Positions 56,674 through 64,000 of a stretch of DNA of 64,000 nt are shown piece after piece (the first letter of the stretch is position 1; the number at the start of each line of letters is the position of its first letter). The DNA is from Adhaeribacter swui (lineage in GTDB: Bacteria; Bacteroidota; Bacteroidia; Cytophagales; Hymenobacteraceae): assembly GCF_014217805.1 (NCBI RefSeq), contig NZ_CP055156.1, positions 5,586,585-5,650,584 on the forward strand, given 5' to 3'. Made by a program: the position numbers and the translations under genes. Under the pieces are notes generated by a model that did no database searches, was not told where the DNA came from, and saw nothing but the letters and a program-made list of their open reading frames with translations.

Positions 56674-58508
56674 TTAATGATTTATGCTGATTTTTTTTAT
56701 AATAATTCCTTTTTTGGTATAGCAATGTATAAAATATAAGCCATTGCTTACAAACGATAAATTTACTTCGTTGCGGTTGGTACGGTTGCCGGCACCTTTC
56801 AGATAAACTTTGCCTGTTACATCCGTCACTACCCAGTTCAATACATCGCCTACCAGGTTTACTTTACCCGTGCTGGGGTTCGGAAAAGCATTTACCGCCG
56901 ATTGATCCGCTATAATGTTTTTATTGCCGGTAACTCGGGCCATGAGCGGCCGCATTAATAAAGCGCCGCGTTGCCCCGTGAAAGTAGTCCAGCCGCCGGT
57001 GCCGTTGTTGTATTTAATTTTGCCGGGTGCATCTTCGTTCAGGTCAAAGCCGATATTCACAAAATCTGGTATGGTATTACTTAAACTCCAGCCAATAAAA
57101 AAAGTCCCCTGCACCGGCACTGGCGTCGGAAACAGAATATCATAAAACCGGTTTAGCGTATCTACCTTGGGAATTACAAAACCTTGCTGGGCTTTTGCCG
57201 TGCTGGCCGGATTGCCTTGCTCCCCGGCATCCCACACCCGGAAAGTAATTAAGTGGCTGGGCACGTTGGTTTTGGTTAAGTACACCCGAATGCCTTTTAC
57301 AAAATCCGGCACGTTTAAATCAAAGCTGTAGGCTCCCTGGCGTTGTCCGGTTTTATCTAAGCTAAAGTTGGTTTCGGCGGTACCATCGTCGTAGGCAAAA
57401 TAATCTTTAAATTCGGTTAACCTACTAATGGTATCGTTTTGACGGGTAGGGGCAAAAGTTTCGCGGGAATTTAAAAAAATGCTGCTTTTCACCGAAAAGT
57501 CGTTGCCCAAGGCGGTAGAACTGCTTAGCTCCGGTTTACCTAAGACTTGATATTGGGCGGCCAGCGGTTCAATGGCAGCGTTGCCCCGCAGGAAAGTATC
57601 AATCGGCTGCGCCACGTTTAAAATTTGATTATAGCCGCGCCAGGTAATCGGGGCAAACCGGTTGTTCTGGTTGTTAATAGTAGTAAAAAGAGAATCGTTT
57701 AACTCGGCGTCGGCATTCGCCAGAAATTGCCAGGCCGGCATGGCCGTATACCGGTTTAAAAGTGAGTTTAAGCTGGTACTTATGGCTACATCTTCCAGTA
57801 AAGTTTTGGCCGGATTAATCTTTTTATTCAGGTAAATGTAATCCAGGTTCCAGGCGTCGCCGGTGCCTTTTTGCTCGCCCGAGTTACGGAAACGGAATTG
57901 AAAACCTTTGTACAAAAACAGCGGATCGGTAATGGGTACATCCACCCTGGCAAAAGCAGTAAATTTGTTTTCGCCAACTTGTCGCCACACTTCCCGCCAG
58001 GTGCCACTTGGTTCTTTAAATTCCAGAGCCAGAAATACGGGCCGCGCCGGGGTGTCCGTATCCGGCGAACCCGCCAAACCTCCGGCTTGCCAAAAAAAGC
58101 TTAAATAAAGCGAATCTCTAACCGGATTGTAATTTTTTAGATTTAATGGCTTGGAGGTAAGCGTATCGGAGTAGCCGTAGGCGGTAAAGTTATTGTATGC
58201 CAAACCATTGGCCCGGATTCCTTCTAAAGTAGCCACGCCAAACGAGGGTGGATTTACCCCAAATTGATTGTTAACATAGGCCCCCCCCCCGGCTGCCAAT
58301 GCAACGTGTTGGGCGCTCCGTTAAATTGCCCTGAGAAATCGTCGAAAAAAGGCAAGTCCAGCGTGTCGCCGACGGTGCTAATGCGGGCAAGCTGGTTGCG
58401 GCCGGAAGTAACTGGTTTGGGATAGGATTCGAGCGGCGTGATAAACTGGGCATAACCGGAAATAAAGCTAAAACAGAAAAACAACGCGGCCAATAAATGT
58501 TTCATCAT
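56674..58508 (-). CDS. T9SS type-A surface protein, out of frame at a G10 tract
   Basis: The N-terminal part (from 58508: signal peptide to SGYAQ, then FITPLESYPKPVTSG...FFDDFSGQFNGAPNTLHWQPGG) and the long downstream frame (AYVNNQFGVNPPSFGVATLEG... to 56674) fit end to end, but ten G on the coding strand (58290-58281) shift the frame, and translation would stop about ten codons later. Eleven or eight G would restore a ~610-residue protein. The downstream part ends in a type-A T9SS signal (NAFPNPSTGKVNLVG...IIIKKISINH). Either phase variation, a sequencing error in the homopolymer, or decay explains this. The rhodanese gene follows 4 bp on. Confidence 0.75.
58281..58290 (-). repeat. Homopolymeric G10 tract, frame-breaking
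   Basis: Exactly ten C on plus (G on the coding strand), flanked by GG on both sides of the plus strand. It is located at codon ~73 of the surface protein gene. Confidence 0.9.
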
Positions 58509-58627
58509 GCTGAATTTAAAGCTGTTCCGGTTAATGTTAAAATCAGAAAGTGCCGGTATACCGCTATTCCAGCAGCATTATTTTGCTTGCCGCCATAACC
58601 CTACCAGCACCGTTTTTTTAAATTTTT

Positions 58628-59416
58628 CTATTCTACGGGTTGCACCGGCTCCGGACCAGCTACCCATAAATCTACCAGCTCGCCTACCCGGATGCGGGCG
58701 CCCGAGCCAGCATTTGGCCGTTGCCGGAGCACCGTACCATCGGCTTCGCCGTTGGGGGCAGTCTGGTAGGTAATGCTACCAACCTGTAAATTTTGCCCAA
58801 CTAGTAACACAGTAGCTTCATCCACGGGCATACCCACTACGCGCGGCACGTCGAACTCATCGTTGCCTAAACCATTGCCTACCACTAAATCAATTACGGA
58901 ACTTTTGGTAATTGGTGCACCGGGAGCAATTTCTTTACCTTGGTGCAACTGCTTTAACACCGCATTTTCCTGTAAATCCGGCACAAAACGTACTTCGCCC
59001 ACCTGTAAATCGTAACTTTTTAAAATCATCTGGGCATTTTTCACCGATCCATCTACCAGCTTGGGCATTTTTATCTGGGGCGGCGTTTTCATGTTGTACG
59101 AAATGTAAATTTTGCGGTCTTCTTTTACTTTTGAGCCAGGCACCGGATCCTGGGTTAGCACCTCAAAAGGCTTCTTGCTGGTGCTGTAGCTAGAGTCGCT
59201 TACGAAATACCGTAAATTATTGTCTTCCAAAAAGCTTTCTACCTCGTCCAAGCGCATACCCGTAATTTTAGGTACCGTTATGGTTTGCCCATGGTTGGTA
59301 GTAGACGGTAAGTACACGAAAAAGAAAACAAAAAGAATTAACGCCACAATCAGGACGATAATGATCAAATGTTTTAATACCCCCCAGGGTGAATTCACTC
59401 GAAATAGATTGCTCAT
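58628..59416 (-). CDS. Membrane-anchored PASTA-domain protein
   Basis: This 262-residue protein has a short cytoplasmic start, one membrane helix (~residues 18-40, HLIIIVLIVALILFVFFFVYL) and three PASTA domains (~45-112, 113-185, 187-255) recognised by VPKITGMRLDEVESFLEDNNL, MPKLVDGSVKNAQMILKSYDLQVG and VPRVVGMPVDEATVLLVGQNLQVG. No kinase or transpeptidase domain is attached. PASTA domains bind peptidoglycan-like ligands. It is downstream of the D-Ala-D-Ala ligase gene on the same strand, fitting a cell-wall role. Confidence 0.9.
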   Translation of the reverse strand: MSNLFRVNSPWGVLKHLIIIVLIVALILFVFFFVYLPSTTNHGQTITVPKITGMRLDEVESFLEDNNLRYFVSDSSYSTSKKPFEVLTQDPVPGSKVKEDRKIYISYNMKTPPQIKMPKLVDGSVKNAQMILKSYDLQVGEVRFVPDLQENAVLKQLHQGKEIAPGAPITKSSVIDLVVGNGLGNDEFDVPRVVGMPVDEATVLLVGQNLQVGSITYQTAPNGEADGTVLRQRPNAGSGARIRVGELVDLWVAGPEPVQPVE

Positions 59417-59660
59417 GCAAAATTTATTTTTTCAATTTTCCAGAAATAACCGGTTTTGTTTTCTGGTAAGTTAAGTTACGCCTAAACGTTTCTAATTTTT
59501 CCGCCTTTAACTTTAACTCATTCCAATTTATTTGGATGAATTAATTTTTACTGTTCTACTTTATTTAGAGAGCTAGCCCCCCTATTCCTTACAAATGAGA
59601 AATCCCCATTCGTTTTAGATATGCCCAATCAAATCTGATTCAACAACGAGTAACAAAACA

Positions 59661-62366
59661 TTAAAGCGAAGCTTCCTGCTTTTGGGTACGTTCCATGCCG
59701 TAAGTTAAAATGCGATCGATAAAGTCGTAGGGTTTGTACCCGTTTAAAGCGGTTTGATGGAAAATACAAGTAGCCGGAGTCATACCGGGTAACGAGTTTA
59801 CCTCAATTACAATTGTTTCTACCTCGGCATTTTCTTTCACGCGCACAAAAGCATCAATGCGGGCATAACCTTCAATATTTAAAATTTCGGCTACTTTCTT
59901 TAAGTCGGCTTTAACCTTATCTGAAATTAACTGGCGTTGCTGCGGGTTAGCCGCGTAGCGGGCGGGCGTAATATTCTGCCCTTCGCCAGCCAAAAACTTT
60001 TCTTCCAACGACAAAACTTCGCCAACGGCCAAAGCTTCTGATGCTTCAAATACTTCGTATTCTACCTGGCCGTTGGGTAAATACCGGGTTAGCAAACCGC
60101 CTGTTACTTCCAGAAAGTGAGTGCCATCTTCTTTCGAGATTAAAGTTTCTACTAAGAACGCATCTTTCTGCGGAAATTCTTCTTTAAACCCTAAAGCCAA
60201 TACCGTTGCTGGTTCCGGCGCAAGATCTTCGGTTTCCCGGAAAATGAGTTCCGAAAAAGCTTCCAGTTCTTGCCGATTTTTGATTTTTTTCACCGCCGAA
60301 GAACAACCATCATCCGCCGGTTTGGCAATGATCGGATAGCTAAAAGCGTTTTCGATGTGGCGGAAGAAAGTTTCTTTATCCAAGAGCCAATCTTTTTTAT
60401 AGGCCATTAAATGGTCGGCTACTTTAATGCCGTGTTGCCGCAGAATTTCGTTAGTGTTGTATTTATTAATGGTAATCCGGGACGATTGAATGCCGGAGCC
60501 ATTGTACGGAATATGATACTTTTCCAGTTCAGTTTGCAAAGCACCATCTTCGCCGGGCCGGCCATGCAGCGCTATAAACACCGCATCTACTAAATTTTTT
60601 AAATTTTCATAAGAAATCAGTTGCGGTTCGCGCACCATTTTACCGGCGTACTTTTCGGTAATAAGACTGGCCTCTTCCCGGATTTGCTCCAGCACCGGGT
60701 GCAGTAAATGCCCGGCTTCGGCCTGCGCAATTTTTTCTTTAATATCGTCGGCGTTATCTTTTAACATGATATTTACCGGCATCACGTATAATCGGTGCGC
60801 ATCAGCCGAACCCGTCAGGAAAATCGGAACGGGTTGGTATTTTACTGAGGAAGCTAGCTTTTCGTAAATATTCCGGCCGCTCTCCACGGAGATATGCCGC
60901 TCCGAGGAATAACCACCCATGATTACGCCCACTCTTATTTTATCTTGTTTAGCCGATTTCTCGTTCTGAATTGCGGCATCCAGTTGGTGCAATTGCTTTA
61001 ATAAATGCGCGGTGTCTTTCCCCGACTTTAATCTTTCAACTAATGAAGTGCGGATAATATACGTTAAAAACTGCGAAGGATTTAAGCCAATTTCGGCCGC
61101 CTGATGGAAGAAAAACGAGGAAGGCAACATGCCCGAAGTGGTATTGGGATCGTTCAGAAAAACCTGACCATCATCGGTTATAAACCCATCTAAACGGGCG
61201 TACACGTTAAAGCCACAAGCCTGGAACAAACGGCTGCACTCCTGCCGGATGTGCTGAATTTGCTCATGAGGTAAATCAATCGGCGTTATTTTACGGCTTA
61301 AGCCCGGCAAATATTTGCTGCGGTAATCAAACACTTCGCCGCCTTTAATAATTTCGGTGGGCGGTAAGGCCAGAGGTTTGCCATTCGGGTCCTGGATAAC
61401 AATGCACGAAAACTCTTTACCCTGAATAAATGATTCTAGCAAAACGTAAGGTTCGCTCTCGATATTGGTTAAGGTAATTGCTTCGCGCGGATCATCTTTA
61501 AAAACTCCATTTAGCACTTCCAACAATTGCTCCGGATGGTGAATGATCACGCCGTTTTCGCTGCGTACCGGTAAACCAATGCCTTCCCGGATATCGGTGA
61601 GTTGTTTAATTAAGCTTAGTTTTTCTTCCGGCGTGTAGTTCTCCCAGGTGCTGCGGTAAATGGTCTTGGCAAAGAAGCTGCGCGCCATAGCTTCTTCAAA
61701 AGCTTTAAAATCAGCTTTTTTAATAATGGAAACCCCAATAGAAGAACCCTGGTGGGGCGCTTTTAACACGAGCGGCAAGCCTAAATCGCGGGTAAGTTGC
61801 TCAAATATAATTGGGCGCTGGCTAATATCGGCCCATTCTTCGGCGGGTACAATGCGGTAACGCGGCACGGCAAAACCATGACTGTGCATGTAATCTTTCT
61901 GCAAGATTTTATCAATGCCAATGGCCGAAGGTAAAATACCCGAACCAGAATACGGAATACGGTACCACTCCAGCAAACCTTGCACACTGCCATCTTCGCC
62001 GTAAGGGCCGTGTAAAGCCAAAAATGCAAAATCAAAATATTCTTTAAACTGGTGGGGCAAAATGCGTTTACCTACCCGGTTAATAATGCTGTCTTGCTCT
62101 TCGGTGCTCAGTTCGCCCAACGATTCAATGTAAATCTGCAATTGGTGGATGGATGGCGGCAAAGCTTCTACGGGTGGGTAGAAATCGCGAATAGTGCCTT
62201 TATAAATATAATGCCAGTCGAGTAAAATAAAATTGCCCAGGCTATCCACAAAAACCGGGATGGCCTCGAACAATGACTTATCTAAATTATCGTAAACCGT
62301 ACGACCACCAGCAAACGAAATCTCCCGTTCGCGCGATGGTCCGCCAAATATGATTCCTACTTTCAT
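59661..62366 (-). CDS. Tandem D-alanine--D-alanine ligase (two complete copies fused)
   Basis: At 901 residues it is about 2.5 times a normal Ddl (~310-370). The first copy (~1-450) starts MKVGIIFGGPSREREISFAGG and has ALHGPYGEDGSVQGLLEWY, LKAPHQGSSIGVS and ARLDGFITDDGQVFLNDPNTTSGMLPSS. The second (~477-901) starts VGVIMGGYSSERHISVESG and has ALHGRPGEDGALQTELEKY, AKPADDGCSSAVK and YARIDAF...EVNSLPGMTPATCIFHQ. The usual EVN/LPGMT metal site is intact in copy 2 and altered to NDPNTTSGM in copy 1, which also has a ~60-residue insertion. It probably makes D-Ala-D-Ala for peptidoglycan; the copy 1 role is uncertain. Confidence 0.88.
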   Translation of the reverse strand: MKVGIIFGGPSREREISFAGGRTVYDNLDKSLFEAIPVFVDSLGNFILLDWHYIYKGTIRDFYPPVEALPPSIHQLQIYIESLGELSTEEQDSIINRVGKRILPHQFKEYFDFAFLALHGPYGEDGSVQGLLEWYRIPYSGSGILPSAIGIDKILQKDYMHSHGFAVPRYRIVPAEEWADISQRPIIFEQLTRDLGLPLVLKAPHQGSSIGVSIIKKADFKAFEEAMARSFFAKTIYRSTWENYTPEEKLSLIKQLTDIREGIGLPVRSENGVIIHHPEQLLEVLNGVFKDDPREAITLTNIESEPYVLLESFIQGKEFSCIVIQDPNGKPLALPPTEIIKGGEVFDYRSKYLPGLSRKITPIDLPHEQIQHIRQECSRLFQACGFNVYARLDGFITDDGQVFLNDPNTTSGMLPSSFFFHQAAEIGLNPSQFLTYIIRTSLVERLKSGKDTAHLLKQLHQLDAAIQNEKSAKQDKIRVGVIMGGYSSERHISVESGRNIYEKLASSVKYQPVPIFLTGSADAHRLYVMPVNIMLKDNADDIKEKIAQAEAGHLLHPVLEQIREEASLITEKYAGKMVREPQLISYENLKNLVDAVFIALHGRPGEDGALQTELEKYHIPYNGSGIQSSRITINKYNTNEILRQHGIKVADHLMAYKKDWLLDKETFFRHIENAFSYPIIAKPADDGCSSAVKKIKNRQELEAFSELIFRETEDLAPEPATVLALGFKEEFPQKDAFLVETLISKEDGTHFLEVTGGLLTRYLPNGQVEYEVFEASEALAVGEVLSLEEKFLAGEGQNITPARYAANPQQRQLISDKVKADLKKVAEILNIEGYARIDAFVRVKENAEVETIVIEVNSLPGMTPATCIFHQTALNGYKPYDFIDRILTYGMERTQKQEASL

Positions 62367-62579
62367 CTCTGCAAAGATATTCTAAAATGTGGAAATTGGA
62401 GAAGCCCAAATTTTTAAAATTAGGCCTGCCTAACTCCTGCCTTAAAACTGTTCTTACAACGCCAGCCACGGGCAAAACGTTTATTCTGGTAATGTACCTT
62501 AAATGCTTTTCCGGGTAAGGCAGGCGCTTAAATTAAGCTGTGGTTTTTACCGAAGTATTTTCTTATTCCCAAAATCATT

Positions 62580-62587
62580 TAACTTTG
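62580..62587 (+). promoter_or_regulatory. Candidate pgk promoter -7 element
   Basis: TAACTTTG is an exact match to the Bacteroidota consensus TAnnTTTG, about 180 bp upstream of pgk. The -33 region holds only a weak T-rich match. Confidence 0.35.
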
Positions 62588-62722
62588 CCCGGCTGTTGTG
62601 TTATAAAGTTGGAAAGTTTAAAAGTTTAAAGGTTGTTTTGTTTAAGGAATAATCTATAAATCTTTCTGCTATTTTAACAGTATAACAGCCCAACAATCCA
62701 ACACAAAACAATCTAACAAGAA

Positions 62723-62754
62723 ATCCATCGTCTATCGACCATGGATTGTGGACC
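62723..62754. repeat. Dispersed palindromic repeat, copy C (upstream of pgk)
   Basis: It shares CGTCTATCGACCATGGA with copy B. It makes a false upstream ATG (62741) for pgk. Confidence 0.75.
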
Positions 62755-62767
62755 AAATAAAACCACT

Positions 62768-63961
62768 ATGAAAACAGTAGATGATTATAATTTTGCCGGC
62801 AAAAAAGCCTTAGTGCGGGTAGATTTTAACGTTCCCTTGAACGAAGAATTTCAGATTACCGATGATACCCGTATCCGGGCGGCGGTGCCCACTATTCAAA
62901 AGATTTTAAAAGATGGCGGTTCGGCTATTCTTATGTCGCACCTGGGCCGGCCCAAAGGCGGGCCCAGCGATAAGTATTCGCTGCGCCACATTGTAGATGC
63001 ACTTTCTAAAGCTTTTGGCACCGAAGTTAAATTTGCCCCCGATTGCATTGGCGCCGAAGCAACCGAACTGGCCCAAAATTTAAAACCCGGCGAAATATTG
63101 CTACTGGAGAATCTACGTTTTTACCCCGAAGAAGAAAAAGGCGATGCCACTTTTGCCGAAAAGTTAAGCAAACTGGGTGATGTTTACGTGAACGATGCTT
63201 TTGGTACGGCTCACCGCGCGCACGCTTCTACGGCCATTATTGCCCAGTATTTTCCCGGCGACGCTAAAATGACCGGTTACGTAATGCAGGCAGAGTTAGA
63301 AAACGCGAAAAAAGTGCTCGAAAATCCGGAACGGCCTTTTACCGCCATTATGGGGGGCGCCAAAATCTCCGACAAAATTTTAATTATTGAGCGATTACTC
63401 GACAAAGTAGATAACCTGATTATTGGCGGCGGCATGAGCTACACTTTTGCCAAAGCGCAAGGCGGTACCGTGGGCGATTCGTTGCTGGAAGCCGATAAGT
63501 TGGATTTAGTGCTGAGCTTAATGGATAAGGCTAAAGAAAAAGGCGTGAAACTGTATTTACCTCAGGATACCGTTATTGCCGATAAATTCGCCAACGATGC
63601 TACCTCGGATACAGTAACCAGCGGCACCATTCCGGATAACTGGATGGGCCTGGACATAGGACCCGAAACCCGCGCTACTTTTGGCGAAGTAGTAAGGAAA
63701 TCCCGCACGATATTATGGAATGGCCCCATGGGTGTATTTGAAATGCCGAACTTTGCAAAAGGCACCTCTGCCATTGCAGAAGCGGTAGTGGCAGCCACCC
63801 GCAACGGCGCTTTCTCTTTAATTGGCGGCGGCGACTCCGCCGCCGCTATCAACCAAGCCGGTTACGGCGATGATGTATCGTACGTTTCTACAGGTGGTGG
63901 CGCTTTGCTGGAATACATGGAAGGCAAAACATTACCAGGCGTAGCTGCTCTGGAAGAATAA
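62768..63961 (+). CDS. pgk: Phosphoglycerate kinase
   Basis: It transfers phosphate between 1,3-bisphosphoglycerate and ADP in glycolysis/gluconeogenesis. The start is set at the ATG at 62768 ([28 protein letters not shown]); the in-frame ATG at 62741 lies in a dispersed repeat. The 397-residue protein has [88 protein letters not shown] and the C-terminal GGGDSAAAI...[19 protein letters not shown]. Length is standard. Confidence 0.97.
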   Translation: MKTVDDYNFAGKKALVRVDFNVPLNEEFQITDDTRIRAAVPTIQKILKDGGSAILMSHLGRPKGGPSDKYSLRHIVDALSKAFGTEVKFAPDCIGAEATELAQNLKPGEILLLENLRFYPEEEKGDATFAEKLSKLGDVYVNDAFGTAHRAHASTAIIAQYFPGDAKMTGYVMQAELENAKKVLENPERPFTAIMGGAKISDKILIIERLLDKVDNLIIGGGMSYTFAKAQGGTVGDSLLEADKLDLVLSLMDKAKEKGVKLYLPQDTVIADKFANDATSDTVTSGTIPDNWMGLDIGPETRATFGEVVRKSRTILWNGPMGVFEMPNFAKGTSAIAEAVVAATRNGAFSLIGGGDSAAAINQAGYGDDVSYVSTGGGALLEYMEGKTLPGVAALEE

Positions 63962-64000
63962 TTTTTTTTAATAATTATAAATGAAACACCCCGGTTAATA

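Larger units (their letters stand above)
62367..62767. other. Divergent intergenic region upstream of pgk
   Basis: This ~400-bp region contains a candidate promoter element at 62580 and repeat copy C at 62723-62754. The stretch AAGTTGGAAAGTTTAAAAGTTT (in part) resembles simple A/T repeats also seen near 48155. Confidence 0.55.

Noticed and set aside
62741-62767. Upstream ATG for pgk
   Set aside because: It lies inside a dispersed repeat; the conserved Pgk N-terminus starts at 62768.
1-64000. tRNA, rRNA, CRISPR array, prophage or complete insertion sequence
   Set aside because: No matching cloverleaf, repeat-spacer array, transposase or phage gene was seen on reading both strands.

Overview
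The window looks like chromosomal DNA of a Bacteroidota bacterium, most probably order Cytophagales near Hymenobacteraceae (Adhaeribacter-like; the genus is a guess). The evidence is type IX secretion (T9SS) cargo of both sorting types, a PorP/SprF protein, a PorE-like OmpA protein, an AraR-type Nudix regulator, A/T-rich leaders without clear Shine-Dalgarno sites, and moderately AT-rich coding DNA. No rRNA, tRNA, CRISPR array, prophage or complete insertion sequence was seen.

Layout. 1-6378: the 3' part of a giant modular T9SS type-B surface protein with its PorP/SprF partner. 6862-8433: a secreted alkaline-phosphatase-superfamily hydrolase and a tiny membrane protein. 8625-11245: a translationally coupled DnaQ-like exonuclease and a CBS/DUF294 nucleotidyltransferase-like protein. 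11751-23649: an all-minus-strand L-arabinose locus, transcribed as GH51 arabinofuranosidase, aldose epimerase, AraR-like regulator, small lipoprotein, araB, araD, [inserted AT-rich orphan gene], araA and a Na+/sugar symporter. 24298-29218: a secreted TIM-barrel protein, an unannotated 45-aa membrane peptide and a propeller/PKD T9SS type-A protein. 29336-33775: a minus-strand metabolic group (SDR, nucleotidyltransferase, glycerate kinase, 2-hydroxyacid dehydrogenase, small unknown). 34102-39231: malate:quinone oxidoreductase, a WYL regulator, a membrane-protein gene broken by one in-frame TAG, an AraC regulator, YciI and MarR. 39332-44191: a GH140-like hydrolase, a palindrome-rich intergenic region, an outer-membrane beta-barrel protein and citrate synthase. 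44443-49977: PorE-like protein, queE, folD, lepA. 50252-55346: PAS histidine kinase, fused acyl-CoA mutase IcmF, and a second tiny TM/acidic peptide. 55618-63961: basic coiled-coil protein, rhodanese, a T9SS type-A protein frameshifted at a G10 tract, a PASTA protein, a tandem D-Ala-D-Ala ligase and phosphoglycerate kinase.

How the genes work together. The arabinose locus covers release of arabinose from polymers (GH51), anomer interconversion, import, and conversion by AraA/AraB/AraD to D-xylulose 5-phosphate, with a local regulator. Surface and secretion genes recur through the window.

The most unusual observations are: homopolymeric G tracts in two surface-protein genes, one in frame (G9) and one out of frame (G10), suggesting phase variation; an orphan immunity-like gene bracketed by copies of a dispersed palindromic repeat inside the ara operon; a single nonsense codon in an otherwise intact membrane-protein gene; two tiny TM/acidic peptides; several dispersed palindromic repeat families; and a strongly folded intergenic region at 41016-41135.
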